Below, piece after piece: positions 8,445 to 15,234 of a stretch of 64,000 bases of DNA. The stretch lies in NCBI RefSeq assembly GCF_001650715.1, contig NZ_LWQT01000044.1, positions 62,001 to 126,000 on the forward strand, read 5' to 3'. Position 1 is the stretch's first letter; each line of letters starts with the position of its first letter. The notes under the pieces are model-generated. The model saw only the letters and a list, made by a program, of their open reading frames with translations. It was not told where the DNA came from and ran no database searches. A program made the translations under genes and the position numbers. Source of the DNA: Paramagnetospirillum marisnigri. GTDB taxonomy: Bacteria; Pseudomonadota; Alphaproteobacteria; Rhodospirillales; Magnetospirillaceae.

Positions 8445-8804
8445 TCAGCGCTCCTTCGCGGTGAAGGGAACCTTGCCGCGGCTGACATGGCCGTCCACCG
8501 ACAATACGTCCCACAGCAGCTGATAGGTCCCGGGCGCCAGCTTGGCCGCCGTGGCGGCCAGATCGGCCTCGGTCTTGCCCTGGCGGACCTCCAGTACGGA
8601 CTCGCCGCCCGGTCCCTTCAGCACAAGGCGCGACCGCCTCGCGTCGACCCGGCTGTTGTAGCGGAGCACGAACTCCACGGCCTCGCCGACCACGGTGGCC
8701 TTGGCGTTGGGTTGCGAGTCCACCAATACCGCATGGGCCCGGACCGGGGACGCCATCAGCAGCCCAATGGCTACCGCGACGCATGACAATAGCAGTCGAC
8801 TCAT
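8445..8804 (-). CDS. copC: CopC periplasmic copper-binding protein
   Basis: 119 aa with a clear signal peptide (SRLLLSCVAVAIGLLMASPVRA) cleaved just before HAVLVDSQP, so the mature protein starts with the N-terminal His of CopC that helps to bind Cu(II). A further conserved histidine is in LSVDGHVSRG. The fold is the CopC immunoglobulin-like beta-barrel (VEFVLRYNSRVDA, GTYQLLWDVLSVDG). GGAGAA precedes the chosen ATG, and the upstream extension would hide the signal peptide. First gene of copC-copD-TAXI. Confidence 0.9.
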   Translation of the reverse strand: MSRLLLSCVAVAIGLLMASPVRAHAVLVDSQPNAKATVVGEAVEFVLRYNSRVDARRSRLVLKGPGGESVLEVRQGKTEADLAATAAKLAPGTYQLLWDVLSVDGHVSRGKVPFTAKER

Positions 8805-8972
8805 TTCTCCACATTCCCTGGCAATCATCCGAATTCGCGGCAGACCGTGCCACGGTCCGGCCGCCGGAGCAACCTTCTGGCATACATGTGCGGTGTGATT
8901 TCCGCGCATGCGCTCTTGACGGATGGCCCCGGGGCGGCACAGTGATGGCCGAGGATGGTCTTAGGGGATGAC

Positions 8973-11522
8973 ATGGAGCGCGGTGAGCCCGAAGAGCTGT
9001 GGCGGCGGTTGCAGGCCGAGGGGGCTCATGCCCTGGACGCGGCCGAGCGGTTGCGTCTGGCGTCCTGGGCGGAAAGCCCGGCCCCAACCCATGAGGCGGA
9101 GGCGACCCGCCTGCAGGAACTGGCCGCCGCCCTGATCGCCGAGGGCGAGACCGAAGCCGCCCTGGCAGCCCAGCGGCTGGCGGTGGACGGGTTCGAGCGT
9201 CTGGCCGTGCCCGGTTCGATCGCCCGGCTCGATGCGTTGCGCTCGCTGGCCACCGTGCTGCTGCGGGCGGACCGGCTGGACGAGGCCGAGGCGGCGGTGG
9301 ACCGGCTGGCCCTGCTGGCGGCGGAGTTGAAGCGCGGTCGTGACGGGCAGGAGGCCCTGGTCCTCTATCATCGCGCCGCCATCGCCGACCGGCGGGGCGA
9401 CGGGGCGACGGCTCCGGTGCTGCTGCGTCAGGCCCTGGCCCTGGCGGAAGGCGAATACGGCCCGGTGGGCGGATGGCCCGAGATCATCCGCCGTGCCCTG
9501 GCGGGCAGCCTGGATTTCCTGGGCATGGACACGGAATTGCTGGCCCTGCTGCGCCGGGGCGCCGCCCTGGCCTCCGGCACCCCGGAGGCCGAGCGCGTCT
9601 GGCTGGTGCAACTGGCCAAGCATCTGGGCCGCCAGGGGCCGTCCGCCGAGCTGGAGCAGGTGCAGCAGCGGCTGGTGGATCTGGGCGAGGTCGCCCTGCC
9701 CGAGGAGCAGGCCGAGGATCTGATCGGCCTGGGCCGCCTGCTGACCGAATCCGGGCGCGCCGCCGAGGCGGTGGAGCAGTTGAGCCGCGCCTTGTCGCTG
9801 ATCGATCCCGCCGACATGGAGCCGGGGGTGCTGGCCTCGGCGCGGTTCTGGCTGGCCGAGGCCATGAGCCGCACCGAGGATGGCGACCCCGAGGTGATCC
9901 ACGATCTCTACCGCGCCGCCATCGATGGTTTCGTCGCCATCGCCGGGCCGGGTGACGATGCGGTGCTGCATGCCCGCCACGCCCTGGGGAACTTCCTGTG
10001 GAGCATGGGCCTGCTGGAGGAGGCCGCCGCCGAACTGGGGGGCGCCTTGACCGAGGCGGAGGCCGCCCAAAGCCTCCTGGCCGCCGAACTGGGGGACACC
10101 CTCACCCGGCTGCGCCGTCGTCGCCTGTCGGTACGCGAAAAGGGGCGCATCTTCGCCTGGGCCCTGGCCCTGGCGCGCGACGCTCATGGCGAGGACAAGC
10201 TGTCGGTGGCGCTGGCCGCGCTTCGCGCCGCCGCCGAACATGCGGAATCGGAGGCCGATCGCCGCCTGCTCTGGGCCGAGGCCGCCATTTTGCTGGTGGC
10301 GGTGGGGCACGAGGATCAGGCCCTGGCCATCGCCGAGGGCGCCCTGGCCGAGGCCGGAGCCAGCCAGGAACGGGCGCGGGTTCATGCGGAGATCGCCGCC
10401 GAGCGGCTGCGCACCGGCGACGACGCCTTCGTGGCTGCCGCCATTGCGCGGGCCTGCGACCAGGCCGAGGCGGTGGGCGGCTCCGCCATGGATGATCTGG
10501 TGACGGCCCTGGCGCGCAGTTGCGGCGCCGAATCCCCGGCGCTGCGAGCCCTGCCGGATTCGGCCCTGCCCCGTCTGCGTCAGGCCATGATCGCGGAAAA
10601 GGTGGCACGGGGAGATCTGGCGGGGGCCATGGTGCTGTTCGAGGCCTGGAAGGGCCCGCTCCTGGCGGGAGACATCCGCCGCGATCTGGCGCGACTGGCC
10701 GCCGACGAGGGCCATGCCGAGGCGGCGGTGCGCCTTGCCCGGGGGCTGGGCGATGGCCCGTTCGCCCTGGACGGTGTCGAGATCCTGTTGCGCATGGGCG
10801 CCGAACCCGACGCCCTGGCCGCCATTGGCGCCCTGGAGTCCGGTCTTGCCTTCATCGAGGGCGTCGCCCGGGCGGCGCGTCATTTCGGCCTCAAGGGCGA
10901 CCGGGGCGCTTTCGTCCGCCGGGCGGGCGAGGCTTTCACCCATCTGGCCGACCGGCCGCTGGAGCCCGAGCAGGTGGCAGGGCCGCTGGCCCGCATCGCC
11001 GAGGGCGCCCTGGAACTGATGGGCAAGGATCAGGCCCTGGTCTGGGCGGCCGGGCAGTTGCCGGATTCCATGCTGTCCGCCTTCGCCGGCGCCATGGGGC
11101 GGGCCTTGGAGGAAAAGCGCGGCATCGGCGGCGATGCCACCGCCGTGGCGGTAGGGGTGGCGCTGGAACAGTGCCGGGCCTTGACCGCCCTGGGCCGCTG
11201 GGACGACGCCATCGCCGCCCTGTCGCCGCTGGACCGGCCCGCCTCGCTGGTGGGGGCCTGTGTTCAGGTGGCCGAGGCCGCCTGCGCCGCCGGACATGCC
11301 GAGGCCGCCGCCCGTGCCCTGAAAGCCGCCTTCGCCCGGTTGGGCGGGGCTGATGCCCGCTGCGGCCGGGGCCTGGGCGAGGCGGTGGCGGGGCTGCTGC
11401 CCGCCGAATGGCGCGGCGCCTTCGCCGACGCGGCGCTCAACCGGGCCGCCGCCATGGATGACCTTCGCGCCGCGACCACCCATGTGGTCGCCGCCGCCCA
11501 TGCGGCGGTGGGGGCGGTCTGA
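8973..11522 (+). CDS. Large TPR-like helical repeat protein, unknown function
   Basis: 849 aa, extremely rich in Ala, Leu, Glu and Arg. It is built almost entirely of short amphipathic helices with a TPR-like pattern, for example LQELAAALIAEGETEAALAAQ, ALRSLATVLLRADRLDEAEAA and LARLAADEGHAEAAVRLARG. No signal peptide, membrane segment or catalytic domain is visible, so a cytoplasmic scaffold or protein-interaction role is the most that can be inferred. ATG 8973 is preferred because AGGGG lies six bases upstream; the ATG at 8955 has no usable spacing. It ends seven bases before the convergent FlaG-like gene. No relative is recognised with certainty. Confidence 0.75.
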   Translation: MERGEPEELWRRLQAEGAHALDAAERLRLASWAESPAPTHEAEATRLQELAAALIAEGETEAALAAQRLAVDGFERLAVPGSIARLDALRSLATVLLRADRLDEAEAAVDRLALLAAELKRGRDGQEALVLYHRAAIADRRGDGATAPVLLRQALALAEGEYGPVGGWPEIIRRALAGSLDFLGMDTELLALLRRGAALASGTPEAERVWLVQLAKHLGRQGPSAELEQVQQRLVDLGEVALPEEQAEDLIGLGRLLTESGRAAEAVEQLSRALSLIDPADMEPGVLASARFWLAEAMSRTEDGDPEVIHDLYRAAIDGFVAIAGPGDDAVLHARHALGNFLWSMGLLEEAAAELGGALTEAEAAQSLLAAELGDTLTRLRRRRLSVREKGRIFAWALALARDAHGEDKLSVALAALRAAAEHAESEADRRLLWAEAAILLVAVGHEDQALAIAEGALAEAGASQERARVHAEIAAERLRTGDDAFVAAAIARACDQAEAVGGSAMDDLVTALARSCGAESPALRALPDSALPRLRQAMIAEKVARGDLAGAMVLFEAWKGPLLAGDIRRDLARLAADEGHAEAAVRLARGLGDGPFALDGVEILLRMGAEPDALAAIGALESGLAFIEGVARAARHFGLKGDRGAFVRRAGEAFTHLADRPLEPEQVAGPLARIAEGALELMGKDQALVWAAGQLPDSMLSAFAGAMGRALEEKRGIGGDATAVAVGVALEQCRALTALGRWDDAIAALSPLDRPASLVGACVQVAEAACAAGHAEAAARALKAAFARLGGADARCGRGLGEAVAGLLPAEWRGAFADAALNRAAAMDDLRAATTHVVAAAHAAVGAV

Positions 11523-11528
11523 CGCCGA

Positions 11529-11843
11529 TCAGGCCAGGATCGAAACGCCGCCACCACGGCTGTTGCCTCCACCCGCGCCGCCGCGTCCCTGGGCATCGCC
11601 ATAAAGCAGCGCCGCCTTGCTGGGGGACTGCGACAGGGTCTCCCCGGTCTTGCTGTCGCGCCAGACCTGGACCAGGGCGCCGGTCAGGGTGTCGACGGTG
11701 AAGATGGGGCTGGAATAGAACAGCGTGTCATCGGAGGTCGCGCTGCCGGTCGAACTGGCAGTCGTCGTTCCGCCGGACGATGCCGACACCTTCGTCGAGG
11801 ACGTCTGGGAGGCTGCGACCTTCGTAAGGCCGGTGATGTCCAT
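11529..11843 (-). CDS. Small FlaG-like protein
   Basis: 104 aa. The N-terminal 40 residues are Ser/Thr-rich and probably disordered. The middle (FTVDTLTGALVQVWRDSKTG, then ETLSQSPSKAALL) resembles the FlaG core, whose pattern is a beta-hairpin followed by 'D-x-T-G-E-x-I-R-Q-x-P'. The C-terminus is Gly/Arg-rich. FlaG proteins are linked to flagellar filament length. No flagellar genes are nearby, so the assignment rests on this short pattern alone. No strong ribosome-binding site precedes the ATG. Confidence 0.5.
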   Translation of the reverse strand: MDITGLTKVAASQTSSTKVSASSGGTTTASSTGSATSDDTLFYSSPIFTVDTLTGALVQVWRDSKTGETLSQSPSKAALLYGDAQGRGGAGGGNSRGGGVSILA

Positions 11844-11896
11844 GGTGTCACCCGCATGACCGATGGACGATCATCGCATGGATCGTCCTTGTCGGG

Positions 11897-12733
11897 TTAC
11901 ACGGCCGATAGCGGCGCTTCCATGCGCGAAGGCCAGTCGAGGCGTCGGCGGATGATGTCGACCACCGCCTCGGCGATGCGGCGGGGGCGCTCGTCGATGC
12001 CGTCCAGCCGGGCCTGGCCGATGCGGGGGTCGATCTCGGCGATCTTGTTGCCCGCCAGCACCGGCACGCCGTCGCGGGTCAGGCCGCGCACCATGCCGTC
12101 GAAGGCGGCCATCACCGGCAGTTCCCCCACCCAGGCCACCACCTCGCCCTCGCGCACGGTGGCGCCGATGGCCACCGCCGAGCGCAACACCCCCGCCGCC
12201 GGGGCATAGCGGAAACGGTCGCGGGCATGGCCCAGGACGGCGCGGGGCTCGCCTGCCAGCTCCATGGTGGCGCCCTGGGCGACGATGGTTCCCAGGGCCT
12301 CCCAACTGGTCTCCACCGCCATGTCCACATTGACGCCGACGACGCAGCCCGGCCCCATGCCGATCACCAGCGGCGCCAGCCCGATCTGGGACTCGGGGGC
12401 CTGCTGCTTGTTCATGCGGGCATCCACCAGCACCTGCCAGGGGGCCTGGGCCAGCATCTGGCCGAAATCGCCATAGAGCAGGGGGATCTCGCCCGCCTCC
12501 CACACCGTCTCGGCCCGGGTCGCGCTGTCCAGGCGCCGGGCGGTGAATTCCTCCAGCCGGGCAGTGCCGTCGAACACCGCGTCGGAAAAGGCCATGCGAC
12601 GCCGGATGGCGATGGGCGGACGCGAGGCCTGGACGGCGGGTCTGGCCCCGGCCCGGCGCAGCAGGCAGGCCACCGCCGAGGCGATCTCGCCGACGCCGCG
12701 CACCAGGACCCGTGTCGATTGCGGATGACTCAC
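11897..12733 (-). CDS. yqeB: YqeB / EF2563 family (selenium-dependent molybdenum hydroxylase system) protein
   Basis: 278 aa. It begins with VLVRGVGEIASAVACLLRRA, a degenerate Rossmann start typical of the EF2563/YqeB family, followed by IAIRRRMAFSDAVFDG, VLVDARMNK, LVIGMGPGCVVGVNVDMAVE and the C-terminal AGNKIAEIDPR, all in family order. Members are associated with maturation of selenium-dependent molybdenum hydroxylases. The GTG at 12733 has GGGGGAG at good spacing and gives the usual length (about 265-280 aa). Neither xdhC-like nor selenium-insertion genes are in view, so the partner enzyme is elsewhere or the protein has another role. It is divergent from the SPOR lipoprotein. Confidence 0.8.
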   Translation of the reverse strand: MSHPQSTRVLVRGVGEIASAVACLLRRAGARPAVQASRPPIAIRRRMAFSDAVFDGTARLEEFTARRLDSATRAETVWEAGEIPLLYGDFGQMLAQAPWQVLVDARMNKQQAPESQIGLAPLVIGMGPGCVVGVNVDMAVETSWEALGTIVAQGATMELAGEPRAVLGHARDRFRYAPAAGVLRSAVAIGATVREGEVVAWVGELPVMAAFDGMVRGLTRDGVPVLAGNKIAEIDPRIGQARLDGIDERPRRIAEAVVDIIRRRLDWPSRMEAPLSAV

Positions 12734-12854
12734 GCCGTTGTCTCCCCCGTGATCGGCCCAGAATACCAACCCGGGGCGGCGCTGTCGCGGCGGTTGACTT
12801 TGCCGGGCCACGGCATACCCTCTGTCCCATGGGGGCGGATGACAAGGGGCGCCG

Positions 12855-13856
12855 GTGGCGATGACGAGACCAAGGACGGGGAGGCTGCGGGCGGTGCTGG
12901 TGGCGGCCATGCTGGCGGGCGCCCTGGCGGCCTGTTCGTCCAAGGCGGTGGTCGGCCTGCCGCCGCTGGAGGCCTCCTGGCCCGTCCCCGCCGAACCGGC
13001 CCCGGTGGTTCCGTTGCCCGAGGCGCCGCTGGTGCAGCTCGACATGCCCGCGGACCTAGCCACCGATCCCGAGGCCCAGCGCTTCCATGCCCTGCGTCGC
13101 TTGGTGGAGGACGGAGTGGTGCGGCCCGACGAGGCCGATGCCCGCCGCAATGCCAATCTGGGCGCCATGCTGCCCTATTCCATGCCCTCTCCCGCTGACG
13201 GGCTGGCGCGGGTGGCGCCGTTGCAGGATATCGCCCGCCGCCTGGGCCGCCTGTCGGTGCAACCCGGCCCCGCCACCGGCGCCGAGCGCGACCTGCTGCT
13301 GGACGCGGTGCTGCCCGCCCAGCCCCGCACCCGGACGCCGCCGCCCCGAGGCGATGCCGCCGCCCTCAAGCTCGGCCGCGACCGGGTGGAGCGTCTGGCC
13401 GGGCTGGGGCTGGTGGCCCCGGACGAGCGTCACAATGAGCTGGAAGCCATCGGCCAGCGCGAGAAGGTGCTGGCCAACCAACCGCCACCGCCGCCGCCCG
13501 AGCCGCCCAAGAAAAAGAAGCCGGTCCGCAAGAAGCCGCCGGTGGGGTCGGAGGGCGGCTCCAAGCCCGGCGACGTTCCCGGTGGCGCCATTCCTCCCAA
13601 GGACACCAAGGGCCCCATGGGGGTGCATCTGCTGTCCATGGCCTCGGACAACCTGACCGACAAGGCGGTGGACGCCTTGAAGAAGGAGTTCCCCGAGCAG
13701 TTGGGAGCGCTGACCTTCAAGGCGGTCAAGACCGAGATTCCCGATCTCGGCACCACCTACCGGCTGCTGGCCGGGCCGCTGTCGGCGGCGGACAGCGAGC
13801 AGCTGTGCAAGGCGCTCCGGGCCAAGGGACAGTCCTGCGCCGTGGCGGCTTTTTAA
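12855..13856 (+). CDS. SPOR-domain lipoprotein
   Basis: 333 aa. The N-terminus is a lipoprotein signal (LVAAMLAGALAACSS, lipobox Cys about residue 27). A proline-rich segment follows, then helical regions and a linker with PPPPPPEPPKKKKPVRKKPP around residues 210-230. The last 80 residues match a SPOR fold (GVHLLSMASDNLTDKAVDAL ... YRLLAGPLSAADSEQLCKAL), which binds denuded septal peptidoglycan. Expected location is the periplasmic face of the outer or inner membrane, with a role in envelope or division. GTG at 12855 has AAGGGG at better spacing than the ATG at 12861; either is possible. The charged linker may span the cell wall. Confidence 0.75.
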   Translation: MAMTRPRTGRLRAVLVAAMLAGALAACSSKAVVGLPPLEASWPVPAEPAPVVPLPEAPLVQLDMPADLATDPEAQRFHALRRLVEDGVVRPDEADARRNANLGAMLPYSMPSPADGLARVAPLQDIARRLGRLSVQPGPATGAERDLLLDAVLPAQPRTRTPPPRGDAAALKLGRDRVERLAGLGLVAPDERHNELEAIGQREKVLANQPPPPPPEPPKKKKPVRKKPPVGSEGGSKPGDVPGGAIPPKDTKGPMGVHLLSMASDNLTDKAVDALKKEFPEQLGALTFKAVKTEIPDLGTTYRLLAGPLSAADSEQLCKALRAKGQSCAVAAF

Positions 13857-14031
13857 GAAATTCTCAAAGGAGCCATGCAAACGCGGATGGCCGCCATGCT
13901 GCCGCATCGCAGCAATGCGGTCGCTTTGGCTCGCTAAATCAACCGGTTTGTAAGAGATTTGCGCTATGCTGCATTGCGTCATGAATGCAGACCGCATTGC
14001 GACAGAGTTGATTTGGATTTGGGAGCTTGCC

Positions 14032-14244
14032 ATGAAACCGTCATCGGGCCTTCGTTTCGCGCATGCGCGGCTGGTGTGCCAGGACGCGCTGTCCAAGGGA
14101 CATCACAGCCCGGCCATCTGCGAAGTCATTCGCGTCGCCGAGAACATCGTGTGGTATTCGGTGCTGGGTGGCGACGGCATGCCGGTCAGCCGTGAATGGT
14201 GCGAGGAAGCGCGCTTCCCCGAGATTTGCGCCAACGCCGCCTGA
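14032..14244 (+). CDS. Conserved-looking small hypothetical protein, 70 aa
   Basis: A 70-aa soluble protein with no recognised domain. It contains two cysteines in the first half (LVCQDALSKGHHSPAICEVI) and one near the end (FPEICANAA), and a hydrophobic-aromatic core ENIVWYSVLGGDGMPVSREW. GGGAG lies seven bases before the ATG at 14032, which is why longer in-frame starts (13966, 13981) are rejected. The upstream 175 bases contain complementary blocks GCAATGCGG (near 13914) and CCGCATTGC (near 13992) that could form a leader hairpin. Codon use looks like that of the neighbours. Confidence 0.6.
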   Translation: MKPSSGLRFAHARLVCQDALSKGHHSPAICEVIRVAENIVWYSVLGGDGMPVSREWCEEARFPEICANAA

Positions 14245-14284
14245 GGCGGCTTCACCTCGCATGACAGGCATGCCCCATGGAGGC

Positions 14285-14325
14285 TTGCCTGTCGGGACGG
14301 AATATTAGATTATTCTTAAATAATC
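14285..14325 (+). promoter_or_regulatory. Promoter with overlapping AT-rich inverted repeat (AhpD-like gene)
   Basis: TTGCCT (14285-14290), 17 bases, then GATTAT (14308-14313) form a plausible -35/-10 pair. The -10 is the left arm of a perfect inverted repeat, GATTATT-CTTA-AATAATC (14308-14325). The repeat stands out in GC-rich DNA and its position suggests a repressor operator. Confidence 0.45.
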
Positions 14326-14350
14326 GACCATTCCGAGCGCGAGGCATCCC

Positions 14351-14698
14351 ATGATCAAGGACTGGAACGAACTGGCCGGTGGCCTGTCGAAGCTTGTCGG
14401 CCAGATTCGCGGCGGCGCGCCCGACGCCATGAAGGGTTTTTCCGCCATGGCCAAGGCGGCGACGGCGCCGGGCGCGCTCGACGCCAAGACCAAGGAACTG
14501 ATTGCCCTGGCCCTGGGCATCGCCGCGCGCTGCGATGGCTGTCTCGCCTTCCACGCCAAGGCGGTGCACGAGTTGGGCGGCACCAGGGAAGAGGTGATGG
14601 AGACCATCGCCATGTCGGTCTATATGGGCGGCGGGCCGTCGCTGATGTACGGCGCCCTGGCCCTGGAAGCCTACGACCAGTTCGCCGACAAGGCCTGA
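14351..14698 (+). CDS. Carboxymuconolactone decarboxylase / AhpD-like protein
   Basis: 115 aa with the all-helical CMD fold and the AhpD-type redox motif CDGC followed by FHAKAVHELGGTREEVMETI, where the His three residues after the second Cys is typical. Such proteins are thiol peroxidase partners or carboxymuconolactone decarboxylases; the CxxC/His set favours a disulfide-redox role. GAGG six bases before the ATG supports the start. An inverted repeat over the -10 box hints at regulation. Its last 28 bases overlap the 3' end of the convergent heme oxygenase gene. Confidence 0.85.
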   Translation: MIKDWNELAGGLSKLVGQIRGGAPDAMKGFSAMAKAATAPGALDAKTKELIALALGIAARCDGCLAFHAKAVHELGGTREEVMETIAMSVYMGGGPSLMYGALALEAYDQFADKA

Positions 14699-15234
14699 TG
14701 AAACATGCGGAAGGTGGCGATGGCCGCCGCCGTCGCCCGTTCCAATGCCTCCGGCCGGGTCAGCCGGGTGTCCAGCGCGGCGCGAAAGGCCCGCCAGGCC
14801 TCGCCCGCCCCGTCCCCATGGGGCAGGAAGACCGCCAGGGCGGCGGCCGGGTGGCGGGCCGATAGCTGCTGGTGGATCATCTGTCCGCCCATGGACGACC
14901 CTTCGATGACGTAAAGCGCGCCCAGGCGGGCGTCGTCATGGTCCAGCACCGGGGCGGGTATGTCGGCGGCCGTGGCGGCGGCGCCCAGAACCGCCAACCC
15001 ATCCAATAGCAGCGGCAAGCGGGGGCGATAGACCAGCGACAGGGCGGGCTCGACCCCCACCAGTCGACGCTCCAACGGGCGGTAGACCGACACCATGCGG
15101 TTCAGTAGCCCGGTCAATTCGGCTTGGGAAAAGTCCTCGGCGAACAGGCGGCGGTTGAGCGGCACCGACTCGAGGGTGGCGTGGGCTTCGGCGGTGGCGG
15201 CCCTCAGCGCGGCCCAGGCGCCTGCCTGGCTCAT
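14671..15234 (-). CDS. bphO: Biliverdin-producing heme oxygenase
   Basis: 187 aa of the bacterial heme oxygenase family. The proximal heme-ligand histidine is in TAEAHATLESVP (His18), and the distal glycine-rich helix is YVIEGSSMGGQMI. It opens heme to biliverdin IXa, CO and iron. Its ATG overlaps the stop of the bacteriophytochrome gene (ATGA), so the two are translationally coupled and it supplies the chromophore. The 3' end overlaps the convergent AhpD-like gene by 28 bases. Confidence 0.9.
   Translation of the reverse strand: MSQAGAWAALRAATAEAHATLESVPLNRRLFAEDFSQAELTGLLNRMVSVYRPLERRLVGVEPALSLVYRPRLPLLLDGLAVLGAAATAADIPAPVLDHDDARLGALYVIEGSSMGGQMIHQQLSARHPAAALAVFLPHGDGAGEAWRAFRAALDTRLTRPEALERATAAAIATFRMFHQALSANWS

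Noticed and set aside
8961-11501. A very long open frame on the minus strand opposite the TPR-like gene
   Set aside because: It is antisense to a frame with repeated helical pattern and good start, and its translation is Gly/Gln/Pro-rich with no domains. High GC with few stop codons explains it.
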